Assembly (NCBI GenBank): GCA_036245805.1 | Contig: BTRK01000002.1 | Span: 25,165,067 to 25,229,066, forward strand | Direction: 5' to 3' | DNA from: Pristionchus mayeri | Lineage: Eukaryota; Nematoda; Chromadorea; Rhabditida; Neodiplogasteridae | Length of the DNA: 64,000 nucleotides | Shown: positions 31,908 to 44,256 of the stretch, piece by piece | How the letters are laid out: the number at the start of each line of letters is the position of its first letter | Numbering within the stretch: position 1 is the stretch's first letter | Notes under the pieces: model-generated | Database searches by the model: none | Told to the model about the DNA's origin: nothing | What the model saw: only the letters and a program-made list of their open reading frames with translations | Program-made: the position numbers and the translations under genes

Positions 31908-32826
31908 ATGTCTCAGGTTTTTTTTTAATTTTGCTAGTTGTACGATGGTCTAACTTGCTGTAGTTTCTTTTCAAAATCCGTTGCACTATTCAGCAACCTT
32001 CTAATTTCGACGCGGAGCAGTTCGAAAGAGGATACAACGCCCTCTACGATAACCTCATGGACGATCTCGCCAGTAAGACTTGATTTACCCTTATTCTTAT
32101 TATTATTGTTATTATTATTATATTTATCAACGTACTCATCAGTGGGAGGAGGGTGAATAGGGTATCTTCAAAAAGAATCCACTGAGTATCTTTCCGTTCC
32201 AGACATCTCATCAGTGGCGGAGCACACTGCTCTCTTCGAGGCTTTCGATGAGACATGCGCTGCCGCAGTCACTGCCTACAAGGAGGGACGATGGGCCGAT
32301 GTTGATGTGACTCCAAAACAGAAATGTACCGTAATCGAAGCCGTGTAATGCATTTACGACATCCTGTTTAGGGGTTTTCAACGGCCGAATGAAGGAGGAG
32401 GATAAGCCAATAGCAGTGTCTGATGAGGAACAAGGTATAGCCTAATTGTAATACGGTATCTCATTTTGCGGTTTCCTTAACAGCCCTGATTCAGGGTCAG
32501 ACGATCGCAGTGTGGGTGAGGTGAAGGGAGAAGAATGCAGTGAGGATGGAGCCATTGGTGAGATACTGTTGATAGTACTGTAGCAGTATCGTAAAATGAA
32601 CAATTGCAACATTTTCTTTCCAGGTCCGCGTTTCCCAAGCAGTGATGAGATAAACGCGGCGTTCTCATTCATCCGGTTGCTGCATGAATATCGATCAGCA
32701 GGTAGACTACCGTATGCTCTAAATATTGATTCAGGCCCATGTTCAGGTTCCAGTTGTCCCGAAGAGTTCGTGACAGGTCATCAGAAGACTGGAAGTGAGA
32801 AGAGTCACCGAGACAGTAACAACTGA
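31908..32826 (+). CDS. Acidic orphan protein, 7 exons
   Basis: Exons 31908-31916, 31994-32072, 32203-32325, 32372-32434, 32495-32557, 32624-32701 and 32735-32826 close in phase to 168 aa. The first exon encodes only MSQ. The body begins QPSNFDAEQFERGYNALYD, includes a run of Ala/Glu-rich helix (SSVAEHTALFEAFDETCAAA), then an acidic middle (MKEEDKPIAVSDEEQ) and a Ser/Lys-rich end. There is no signal peptide, membrane segment or known domain. The shared first exon links it to the minus-strand gene at 30155-30438. Confidence 0.65.
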
Positions 32827-32988
32827 TTTTTTGCAAATAAAGTTATTTATTATTCACTAGATTTTGAGTGTACGATCAATTGTTCGCCACGTATACAATT
32901 GTTTGCATTGCTCCTCTGATTCTTGAAAGACAATGTTGTTTATTCGATACATAAGGATGAATTATCAGACCAGACCCTAGTACAGTTC

Positions 32989-35621
32989 TCATTCTTTCTT
33001 TGATTTCGCACCAGTAATCTTTCTGATCGCCGTCTTGATTAATATAACAATAACTGCGATAACAATTACTAACATTATCATGAAAACAGCGATAATATCA
33101 GCATTATGATATTCGATCCAATTCATATCGTAAGATTGAGGGCGGAGCGCAGGGGAAGGACCGAATTCAGCAGCGAATTCAATCGTTCTGAAAATTACTC
33201 TTAAAATGAGTCAATTGAAATCGATGTCAATCTAACGTACTTGACTAGAGTTTCCCTCGCTGAGAATGGCTTCTTCTTTATCATTGAACAGATCCGTTCA
33301 GCGTTCTGACGATAGCTGAAATTTTAATATTTCCAGCGTCTAAAAATTACTTAAACGAACCTATCATTTTCAAGCAGATCCTTGACAACCGCATAGAATT
33401 TGTTGGCGTCGAACAAGTCGTTTTTGTCGAATACCTAAATAGATTCGCTATGAAATACATGCATATGAAGATCTTTTTTCGGAGTGGAATCAAGGGGTAA
33501 GGATATGAAGTGAGTATACATCCCCCTACACTCACTCTGCCCACTCCATTCTTCTCCATCATTCCCGCATTTCTCGGTTGATCTCCCATGAAAGGAATGA
33601 AGAGACCTACAAATGTCCCAATATTTGTGAAATATTTTTGCACCATTAAAAATAAAGAAGGAAGCACACCTGGTTTCCCCCGCAACGCGATCTCCTGAGT
33701 GCTGGCCATTCCTCCATGAGTAATGAATGCGGTCAGTCTATCGTCAGCCAATATATCGTTCTGCGGAGTCCACTTGAGCATGTGCAGATTCGGAGTGGAG
33801 GGTAGTACTTTCTGAAATTTATCCTTTGAAAGTAAGAGGTTCGACAATTCGAACCTTGGCAAACCCATCTTCGGGGCTCTCGTATTTCCACAGGAAAGTC
33901 ACCTCTGGGAACAGGGAAACGACCTGTAATTGTGAGTGTTTTGGGGGGTGTTTTACGTGTGAAGATTGGAAATAGATGTTCTTACCTCCACCATCGATTC
34001 CTTCACTTTCAAGGGAACTTTATCAGTGGCAACCACTGATCCGAAAGACATCAACACCGTCTTATTGCGCAATGAGAAGAGTTGATCGAGCTCCTGAATT
34101 TTAATTGATTTCTTATTGTTGTATCTTCTTATCTACTTTGTCCAATTTCTTCGGCTCCTTCGCCCCGATTCCTCCGATATAGATCACTCTGAATCTTTTC
34201 ATTATTTTCCTCATCATTAGACTATTAGACTCATCGTCTTCTCTTTCACCAATTGAACGCTTTCCACTCTGCTAACCTGTTGAGAGTGGGCACAGCATGG
34301 TCGATCAGCGTCTCGGAGTTCACGAATGTGTACGCAGCACGCGAGCAAATTTCCTAATATAATACATTTAAAAAAATAAATTAAATAAATCAAACCTTCA
34401 CTCCAGGAAAATTCTCAAAACGCTCGTGGAAGAGGCTGTTTATCTGAACAAGAAATGCATTCCTTCTAAATGACAACAACAAAGTTTGAAGATAGGGAGA
34501 AAGAGAGAGCGAGCACAATTTCTGCCACAGATTCATTGCAGTTGTCAATATACTCATTACCTGCGACCGAGAGAAACTCCACATCACATGGGAAACAATT
34601 TCGGCGTAGATATTAGTGAGACGACTCCACATGGAATGGACGTCCAAGTGAGTCATCATCAGACCTGATTGGGAAGAGATAATGTGAAGTTATTGATTGA
34701 CTTCTAACTAGGATTATAGCTGAGTGCCAAGTCCAGTCCGAATTCCTGGAACATCCATGCGATAGGCACTGAGCCAGTTGAGGTAATGAGCGACTTGGGC
34801 TTGATTATGTGAGAGAGAGCTGGAAGATAGAGATAATAAAGTACTGAATAATTCGGTTGTTATTTTTGTATTTGCTTGTTATTTTTACATAGGGTGAAAG
34901 CATTATTGAAATGCTACGCAATTAGTATAACCTGGCCCACAGGCTTCAAAGGACTCCACGATCATGACGTCATACTTCTCATCCCTCAGTTTCTCTATCA
35001 ACCCTGGTTCATCGAGGACTCCACTGCACTGAGCATTGATCCACGAATTGAAAGTGTATCCAGCCTAAAGGTAAATTCTATCTACAGTATATAGAATTAG
35101 AAAATTTAAAAATTGAAACGCAAAAATGAGTCAGAAAACTCACGCCGATACTAATAAAAGGGTTAAAGTCGTTGTAAGCAAAGAAATCTGCTTCCATCGA
35201 GTGAATTGAATCAGTCAACTGAGGGTCAATTTATCGGATTGCACAATTTTAAAAGTGAAACCTTCTTGACTTCATCGGTAGGCTGAACATAGATCTTCTT
35301 CGACTTGTGAGTTCCATCTCTCAACAAAGGATGAATGATGGGAATTAGGGTAGTCTGAATTAGACAATCATTTCGAAAAACGCACTGTGCTGGTATGATG
35401 AAAGAATATTCAAAAATCAACACATATGCTTCATACTATCAAAAATGAGAACGGAAGCACCGCTCACTGACCACATCGTGTCCCTCCTCTACGAGAGTAT
35501 CCGCGATATTCCCAAGGAAATTGCTGATCGACTGACTATATCGAGGGCAGAAAACGAGAATCTTGAAGGAGTCAACGATTTTAAGACACAGGAGAGAGCC
35601 AAGAACGAGCGAGAATCGCAT
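32989..35621 (-). CDS. UDP-glucuronosyltransferase (UGT), copy A
   Basis: About 16 coding exons run from ATG at 35621 to TGA at 32989. A signal peptide (MRFSLVLGSLLCLKIVDS) precedes KILVFCPRYSQSISNFLGNIAD, the acceptor-side start typical of nematode UGTs. The C-terminal half carries IGGIGAKEPKKL, MSFGSVV, FLWKYE and the sugar-donor signature TPQNDILADDRL / ITHGGMASTQE. A final membrane segment and a lysine tail (KSKKE) fit ER anchoring. The enzyme would glycosylate small lipophilic molecules in the ER lumen. Copies B and C share the exon structure; all exons I checked are open. Confidence 0.9.
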
Positions 35622-36067
35622 TTCGTCGTGATCGAGAGTTATCGACTCTCCTATTATACTCCTTCCGACCCATCAAAGATCAGAGCTTGTCAGTTAGAGA
35701 TGGAAAGATTAACATGCAGGGGAAACTCTCTCAAATTCAAACGATCTTTTCGTTCTCTCATGCACATAATAGCGGCTGTCCGAGAGTATCTTATTTCTAG
35801 GGCGAGCGATAAAAATACAAAGTTGACGCATTCGAGCAGAGCACACGAACTGTTAACAGTTCTCCTTTTGTGCCGACAAATTAACGCTTGCGAGTTCTTT
35901 GATTTTTGTTTACCTCGATGTTAACTATTTGCATATCCTTTCGTATATCCATCAATTATATTTTAATATTGCGTTGGGTTCAATGTACATTCATAGAAGC
36001 AATGACACCTATCATTCTCACAAAAATATTCAATCTACACTATTTACAATCCGTACAATAACGGAGG

Positions 36068-39000
36068 TTAATCCACTTTGATCTTCACGATGGAAATCAC
36101 TCTGCTCAGAAGGAAAGAAGCTGCCTTCACGGCAACAAAAACTGCTAGAAGTGAGATGAGTGTGAAAATGGCGACGATATCGGCATTGTGATACTCGATC
36201 CAATTCATGTCGAAAGATTGAGGTCGAAGGGCAGGAGAGGGACCGAAGCGGGCTGCTAATTCGACAGTCCTGAAATTTCGAATACTCTGAACATATTCAA
36301 GAATTTGCACTGCCACCATATTCAAAAATTAACCAAAAAAGCTAAAATTCTGGATAGGAACAATAAAAAAACTCACTTGACCATCATTTCCTTCGCAGAG
36401 AATGGTTTCTGAGCTATCATCTCACCAATTTTCGCCATGTTATTGTGGTAGCTGAAAGATTGATTTGGGAATTTTCAAAATCGATTATGTACCTTTCGTT
36501 CTCAATCAGATCCTTTACTGCGGCGTAGAACTTCTCCGCGTCGTGCAAATCGTGCTTGTAGTAAACCTCAATTAATTAATGATTCATATATTTTTTTCTG
36601 ACGACCTCTGCTTTCTAAAGTGACGACAAGTCAACATTGAAAATGGTTAAAAACAAGAAAACGAAGGGTAAAACTGACTTTTCCTAGTCCGTTCCGCTCC
36701 ATCATTCCCGAATTGCGTGGTTGATCGGCGAGGAAGGGAATGAAGAGACCTGCCAATAGGTCAATAAATGAACATGCGAATCCGAATTGATTCCGCTTGA
36801 TCAACGATCTTTTTCATCAGTGCTCACCGGGTTTTCCCCTGAGTGCCGTCTCCTGAGTGCTGGCCATTCCTCCATGAGTGATGAATGCCACAAGTCTCTC
36901 ATCAGCTAGGATATCGTTCTGAGGAGTCCACTTCAGCATGTGCAGGTTAGAAGTATTTGCAAGGGCGACCTGAAGGGAAACAATAAACAGCATTCTATAG
37001 TTGAATATGCTCTCACTGTCGCAAAATCGTCCTCGGGCTTCTCGTACTTCCACAAGAAGGTGATGTCGGGGAATCGAGAAACTGCCTGAGTGAAACTGTT
37101 GAAAGAAGATTGAGGAAAAGTTGAAATGGCGAAAAATCACCTGGAGAATATTGTGCTTCACTTGCAGTGGAAGTGCGTGGCTCTGTACGATGGACCCGAA
37201 TGAGATGAGAACAGTCTTGCTACGGTGAGAGAAGATCCGCTCTAGCTCCTTCAATGAAGAACCTTGATCAGCTATATTTGCGAACGATTTGCAAGATTAT
37301 GGATGATAATATTAGCATTCAATACTTTGGATTAACTCTCGAAGATCGATTTACCTTGTCTAACTTCTTAGGCTCCTTCGCTCCAATTCCTCCGATGAGA
37401 ACAGTACTAAAAATAAGATGAAAATAAGAGTCTGATGAATTTAAATCGGCTGCTATGACCAAAGACATTCGAATAGTTAGAAATGCTTGCTCACCGACTA
37501 AGAATGGGCGTCGCGAAGTCAATGAGCGGCTCTTGATTGATGAATGTGAAGGCGGCATTCGAACTAATCTCCTACAAATTCTTACTAGGATACCAAAATT
37601 AACAGTAATTACATACGTTAATGCTTGGGAATGTTGGCCCGTACCGCTCCTTAAAGAGGGCATTGATCTGAAGAGATATGCTTTTTCAAATTGATTTACG
37701 TGATCTTAAGAATAGTACATAGGCGCTCAACTAACCTCAGATCGGGTAGTGTACCACATCGCATGGAAGGCGAGGGTCGCGTAGATGTTGCACATTCGAC
37801 TCCAGATCGAATGAACGTCAACATGCGTCACCAGAGGATCTACCATCCATCTTTTATTAATAATACGTTTTTTCCACATCGGATACTGTCTACCTCTACA
37901 TGAGCGAACTGTGGTTTCGAGGTGATGTCACTTTTTGAATTGCTAAGAAACCTACTCGGGTTGAAGCTGAGATCATCCGGCAGGCCGAAGTCCCATCCCT
38001 GCTGTTGCATCGGCACGGATCCCGCTGTAGTAATGAGCGACTTGGGCTTGATCAGGTGAGAGAGACCTGGAATTATATTTACTTTGTCTTTTATCTTCCT
38101 TCGCTCAATTTGGCAGATGGGATAAGTGAGAGGCAGGATTCCTTATCACTGAATATGACACCGTTAGGACACCATCGATCACAATAGGGGAAGACGAAGA
38201 AAGAGGGCACTCCATCACCTTCCCATTCATCATTCTATGGAGAGGCAATGTCAATTTGAGAGAGTTACTCCCATTTCATCCTTATTCATGATCGAAAACA
38301 CGGTAAGGTCGAAGATTTATTTCCTGTTCTTTGTGTAATATGTGAGCCCTAATTTTGAACTTTGCCAGAAGTCAAACGGTCATCGTGCCAAGTTCGATTA
38401 CAGATCATTCGAAGATCATCTTCTGAGTAAGTGAAAATCATTGCTCACCGACTCCGCAAGTCTCGAAGTTCTCCACTATCATCACATCGAATTTCTCCCT
38501 CTTCAATCTCTGAACTAGTCCCGGTTCGTCCAGTACTCCAGCGCACTGGGCATTGAACCACGCTGTGAACGAGTGACCGAACTGAAAATGAAAATCCCCA
38601 TTTGGCATCACGCAATACTCTAATTGTAAGGTAATAGTCCCCCGAAAAAAAAGAGAGCTCTTCCCCGTTGTTTTTTTCAGTAACACTCCTTTTTCTTATG
38701 AGAAGTTCGGGTAAAACGTTCTGAGTTTCATAGTTATTGTGTATTTTAGATTCTACTGAGAACTGAGTCAGCCCTTTACCACACAAAAGGTTATCAGAAC
38801 AAAACTGACAGGTATTCCACTGAATGGGTTGAAGTCGTCGTAATGGAAGAAGTCTGCCTCATTGAAGTCCAGGCTCTCAGTTATCTAGAAAAATGCCAAA
38901 TTATATATTCTGAAAATTTCTAACTGTTACCTTTCGCACTTCCTCAGTTGGTTTCACGTAGATTTTCATAGATTTATGAGTGCCGTCAATCAGGAATGGA

Positions 39001-39334
39001 TTGACTATGGGAATGACGGTCGTCTGCAAGGGATATAACCAGAATAAACATGACTGCGTTCACCCTAAATTTTCACCTAATCAACATTAATAATTGAAAT
39101 AATTAGAGGGCTAGTACATCAAACTGCTATTTGAGATTCTAATTCGATACTCTTCAGATAACAGCCACTCACCACATTGTGTCCTGCATGCACCAGAATA
39201 TCGGCGATATTTCCGAGAAAATTATTGATTGATTGACTGAATCGAGGACTGAACACGAGAATCTTGTAGGGACGAGCAGAGTTGAGGAAGAAGATGAGAA
39301 GAAGAATCGATGCCAACCTCATGGTGGAATTCAC
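36068..39334 (-). CDS. UDP-glucuronosyltransferase (UGT), copy B
   Basis: This has the same gene structure as copy A. The start is ATG 39334 or, giving a tighter signal peptide, 39322 (MRLASILLLIFFLNSARPY). The donor-site signature reads TPQNDILADERL / ITHGGMASTQE; the C-terminus is a membrane segment ending IVKIKVD with a TAA stop. It lies head-to-tail upstream of copy A with about 450 bp between, as a tandem duplication. Each copy probably has its own promoter. A C-tract (about 39351-39360) lies just before the start. Confidence 0.9.
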
Positions 39335-39601
39335 GAAAGAATCACTTCTCCCCCCCCCCCTTGTTCTTCCCTTTTATATGTTGACCCTTGAGTGATTGAT
39401 ACTGACAATTAACACCCAGACTACACTTGGTAGAGTAAAAATGGGTGGAGAGAAGAAGGAGACGTTACGTGATGACATTTCTAATCTCCGGTTTTTCGAT
39501 TCAGATATCATCAGCTATTGTTTTGGCTTTATGCATAACAACTTGAAGCTCACAGATTGCATCAGATGTCCCGTTTAATACTCTTGACCATTCATGCATA
39601 G
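39335..39601. repeat. Gene-fragment-like repeat (pair with 46634-46766)
   Basis: 39437-39572 is similar to 46634-46766 and both keep the same frame open, reading LRFFDSDI, SYCFGF and LKL.DCIRC. No complete gene was found around either copy. Confidence 0.5.
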
Positions 39602-40501
39602 TATTAGGTTGTCTCAAAAGTTTCTCCCTTTTTTACCAATTTTAGATTTTTATTTATCCTTTCCTTCAATGTTGATGAATCCCCACAAGTCCTTCAGTAG
39701 TCGAATGATGCTTGGTTACTCTTTCAAAAATACGCTATCACAGGTCTACACAATTAGTAATACCAACACAGCAATCTTCCCAACTCAGCGAAAATGCGGA
39801 AGAACCATTATTTTTATTTGCTCATAGTTGAATGGAGAATTGTGATAGGCACATAACTGACACACTATTTTTAAGCAGGATATATGGGCATGTTTATGTA
39901 AGCATTGTAGTGAGGAGGCCTGATTATCCCCACTTGGGATGAACTCTTGTTCGTAAAATCACGCTAGGCAGTTTTCTGGTGATAAATATTGCATAGCCTT
40001 GCACCTTTTGCGATTGGCCCAGCCAGCTCAATTGTTGTGGTCAGTGAAGTACTCGGCATGTTTGTTATAAACTTTAAATTCGGGAAGTCTGCAACAACCT
40101 GATCGTGAACAGTAGTATTCGAAATCTCGATGGCGAAATTTCCCTTGGAAATCAGCCTTTTTTGCTCTACCCTGTTTTTAAAACGTCTTGAATGTCGGAT
40201 ATTTTGTTATAATCTTGAAGAGCAATCCATATTGTATCACATATAAAGAGGGCATAATCAAATGTTAGCTCGTATTCAAATTGTAGTGACGAAGAAAGAG
40301 CACCCAAAATGGAAATTTTCTGAGTTTTCGAGATATCGCATAATTATTCGCATACAACGCTTTCTAGAAACTATTCAAACCTACTATTGTATTCTACTTA
40401 CATAACCCCAACTTGCACTAAATGGAAATTACCCACAGGAAAACCAAGCGAGAAAAAACTTGAAAAATGAAATAGGGAGAAACTTTTTAGACAACCTAAT
40501 A
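39602..40501. mobile_element. Mariner-type non-autonomous element
   Basis: The ends ttaggttgtctcaaaagttt (39604) and the complement near 40470-40500 are typical mariner inverted repeats with TA borders. The 0.9-kb interior has no transposase frame. Confidence 0.75.
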
Positions 40502-40832
40502 TACATTTTTATGTCTTCTTCTCATTCGTTTGCTTACTTAATTTACTATGTTTTTATTTCGTTTTTATTTGAAATACACCTCACAGTCCTCCTCATTCAC
40601 TCACGCATAGAGAGCGTTTGAGAAATATATAATCTGAGGTGTTCTCTCAACAACTTCCACTGCAGTAATTAAATTTTTGAAAAGAAAGGCGATTCCTGCC
40701 ACAAATTATCTATCACTGAGCAGTCGACACACAGATTTATCATTAAATATTCCGACAGAGAAAGACTAAATTATATTTGTGAAATATCGCTGAATAAACA
40801 ATGGTTATTTGAGAAATATCGCTGATAGTCGA
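40502..40832. other. Non-coding flank
   Basis: AT-rich sequence between the mariner element and the F-box pseudogene's 3' end. Nothing was recognised. Confidence 0.5.
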
Positions 40833-42588
40833 TTACATTCGATGCACTTCGATGGTGAGGAGATATCGATGACCGAATGTAGCTTCCTTTCGGACAACTG
40901 AAAACGACACCTTGAACATATAAAGCATAGCTTGTCATCTCCACTGTGAAAATCCTGTGAATAAATTGTTAAATAGTGTTTTGCGCACTACATAAATAAG
41001 TCAGTGAGTTGAATAATGTAAAGAATTTTAAATCGATAATGTCATCCTTACCATTCACAACTCGTCGATGCCCATTTTCGAATTTCTCCTCATTCCTTAG
41101 AGACTTCAACTCGTTGCTCAAACTGTGGACATTCAAGTTGAGCTTTGACGAGTGCCCAAATTCAGACAGTTTCTGAAAATGTATTTAATTTGATAAAAGC
41201 AAAGCATCCGGAAAAAAACTCTATATTATTTTGTGACGTTTTCCAGATGAATATGCATAGACCACTCACAGCAATGAATTCATCGAGTTCAGTTCTGTTT
41301 ATTGCCTTATTTTCGTTTTCAAGAGAGTCTTCGTTGACGTTTACAATCTCGATTCCAGCTCCGATGAGATTGAGAAGAACATCGAAAGCAAGAGAGGGCT
41401 GAAAATATAAAGAAATGTGTTCATGTTTTCTATTACAATTTGTTATAAATAAAATGTAAGTATCGCAATACCAACCTTGTTTACATCGTGTCGGGGTGAT
41501 TTGAGGTCTGGTTGCAAGTACTCCGGGGCTGCATTTCCTTTCTGAGCGCGACCGGCAACATATGTTCCGGAGAAAGTTACTTCCTTCACTCCAGCGTTAA
41601 CCAGGTCGAGGGCAAATGTGTTGTAAAATTAGTTTGAACAGCGGAACATATATTAAATATATATAATTATCTCACCATTTTCAAACGGGGAGAGCATGTC
41701 ATAATACTTCGTCTTTTGCAGTTCGAATTCCACATGTTTCGCTTGAATTTAAGCAAAAAAAGCAGGGAGTTTATCTCTGAAATGAGGATGGTGATGATAG
41801 AAAACTGCAAGATTTGAATATGAGAGGTGAGATGTAAAAAGAACTAACACTTTCTCTAGAGTCTGCTTATCGATGATCAGATTGATTTTGTTGACGATGC
41901 AACCAGAAAGAAGAGAAGTGAGATGATCGATATTGTCGTTGTCTAAGTAGACGGGGTGACCCTAGGAAAATAGGATCGATTTTTCGGAGCTAACAGAATG
42001 TTTTCACGTTTTTCGAATTGCGTTATTGCGTACCTTATCCATTTCCAGGTTGTCAATTTTTGCTGCACCAAAGAAGGAGAATTTGGCAGTCGATGGGAAG
42101 GAAAATGTGCGGAAGCAATTAACCTGAAATGCGAATTTCGATTATTGAAATTTTTATATTGAATAGTAATAATCATATGGATAAATCAGTGCAAGCAGAC
42201 CTTCTGGTTTTTCCCCTTGGCCGTCCATGCTCTGCGAGAGTGTTTGTGAGGAGCGAAGAAACATCGGAAGAAATGTCGTTGAGACATCAGATGGTCGATA
42301 CAACACGAAGAGAGACGAAGCTCATCCGAAAACCACTGAGAGGGAGTTATTTCGCTTGATTCAACCTAGAAAAGATTAACGACAGTACCTGAGCAAGCTC
42401 GAGAGTCTTCAGTTCGAATCTGGGAAGAAGGTTCTTGAAGTGATGAGAGACCTGAAAAAGGCAAATTAACATTGAAAATGAATCCAGGGGAAAAAATTGA
42501 CCTTGCTTAAAGAGACTTGGCCATCATGAGAAAGTCGATCTATGATCATATCCAATACTTCAGGAGGAAAGGAATCTAGAGAAGACAT
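40833..42588 (-). pseudogene. F-box pseudogene (copy 1 of duplicated pair)
   Basis: Exon 1 (42502-42588) encodes an F-box, SSLDSFPPEVLDMIIDRLSH, followed by 42389-42451 and 42201-42335 and further exons to TAA at 40833. Compared with the intact copy at 48070-50000, there are two lesions: an in-frame TAA in exon 6 (41749-41751, where copy 2 has TCG), and loss of the AG acceptor before the exon whose frame reads FALDLVNAGVKEV (about 41618-41632). A product would be cut off after roughly half the protein, keeping the F-box. The divergent partner at 42925 is intact. Confidence 0.8.
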
Positions 42589-42924
42589 GATGAAGAGTGA
42601 GAGGATCTGAGGATGAGTGAATGAGAGGGAAAGGGGAAGGATCCTCAAAGAGGTCACAGCGGAAGCATTTAGTCTCTCTTCCTTACAAGTTGTAAAATTC
42701 TCGTCATCCAAGAATGGAACGGCTCTCCTCTCTCATCGAACTATTTCGGCCACATGGTAGCACCTATTAGTCTTCCTGTTCCCACTGGCCATCCTGACTG
42801 CCCACAATAAACCGTAACCCCCGCAATAAAGAGTAAGCTAAGGTCCTAGTTGGACGCTTTCGATCTTTAAGACGGAAGCGTTCTTACTATATAAACCCAT
42901 CGATCCTCATTCTACTCATATTCG
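42589..42924. promoter_or_regulatory. Divergent promoter region, copy 1
   Basis: The region between the F-box gene and the orphan gene is alignable with 50001-50338. A TATA box, TATATAAA, lies at 42888-42895, 30 bp before the plus-strand ATG, which implies a very short leader. Confidence 0.6.
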
Positions 42925-44131
42925 ATGTCTTCCTACTATCGTTCTCCTTCTCCCTTCTCCGTTGGCTCTCCTCCTCCGAATAAAATGGAGGAATCAACTA
43001 CTCAATCCGCCGCTCGTCTCTTCTCTTCTGATGATGATGATGTCACTCGTCTCTGCTCTCCTACCAAGTGAGTTATTCCCACTGTTCATTCTTTGACTTC
43101 CTATTGTTTTATTCCTTCACCCTTCACATTGCAGACCCGTCTCTTCTATCGATGATGAAATCGACGAGGGAGAGATCACATCCGAATCAGAGGAAAACGA
43201 GTTCAACTACTTCGATTCTGATGAGGACGAGGAGAAAGTCGATGCAGCTCCTGTCTTTGTGTGAGTTTCAATATGAACCATAAATATCTATAATCTCTTA
43301 AAATGCATCATTTTCAGTTTTCCTCCACCGATTTTCGATGATAATATAACGGAGGGATCGATTCATCTCTATGATCAGCAGAAGTCAATGGAGAAAGCAG
43401 AAATGCACAAAGGAATCCATGGAGTGAGTTTTCCCTCTTATTAAGGCTCTTTGGTTTTGGCAAAATATTTGCTGATTTTCCGTATTAAAGGACTATTTCT
43501 TCACTACAAATGGTACTGAGTGGTCCTTTGATCTCGTTGTTCCCTTCGGAGAAACTCCTGTCTTCGCTCGTATGTCCTTCCCTCCCTCCATCGATCAGGT
43601 CAGTAGTCTTTGCTTATATCTGAAATAATATCATTTGAAAAAGTATTCTCCCTGAGATCATAATGAATTTCATTCCAGTGTTGCGCAGTGGGAAAGGTCG
43701 CTGGCTACTATTGTATGCGCGATATCAATCAACTTCATTTCTTCAGAGGTCAGTTATTCTTGTATTCCTACTCATATCTAATCTCATTCCCAAATTGCAG
43801 ATTTCTGCCTCAACAATCGATTCATGGGAATAAAGTACAAAGAAAATCGACTGATTGAATTGGCGAAGAGAAGAATTCGATTTATCCACATAGTATGTTT
43901 TCATTTTGGCCTATGGATGTTTCTTTTGGAATGAATTTATATCTCCAGATAGTTCCTATTAAATAAATTCATTTCTTTCAGATGTCTCGTTCTTCTACAG
44001 CCAAGTCTTCTTCGGAAAAACGAATCGCTCACCCTTCCACTTTTGTTGTCAAGAGAGCGGCGAGAGCTCTCTTCTTTGATCAACTCAATGATGTTGAACC
44101 CCCGAGAAAACGATCTAGGCCCACCTACTGA
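42925..44131 (+). CDS. Orphan protein, acidic then basic (intact copy of pair)
   Basis: Seven exons, all phases closed, 264 aa: 42925-43067, 43135-43260, 43318-43423, 43491-43598, 43679-43748, 43801-43892, 43982-44131. The N-terminus is Ser/Pro-rich. A long acidic region (DEIDEGEITSESEE onwards) follows, then a hydrophobic/aromatic stretch (DYFFTTNGTEWSFDLVVPFG) and a basic end with a nuclear-localisation-like PPRKRSRP. No family was recognised. Together with the acidic part, the tail suggests a nuclear protein (inference). It shares a promoter region with the minus-strand F-box pseudogene. Confidence 0.75.
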
Positions 44132-44256
44132 TCGTCTCGCCTCCTAATCTATATATTTAATCTCCCTTATTATTTATATCGTATCTACTGGTGTATCGCA
44201 TAAATTAGTTTCTGTATTTCCATTGCTTTTTCCAATAAAAAATCGTTTTGATATAT

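Noticed and set aside
35445..35924. Plus-strand 159-aa open frame
   Set aside because: It is antisense to the first exon of UGT copy A and shows no family features.
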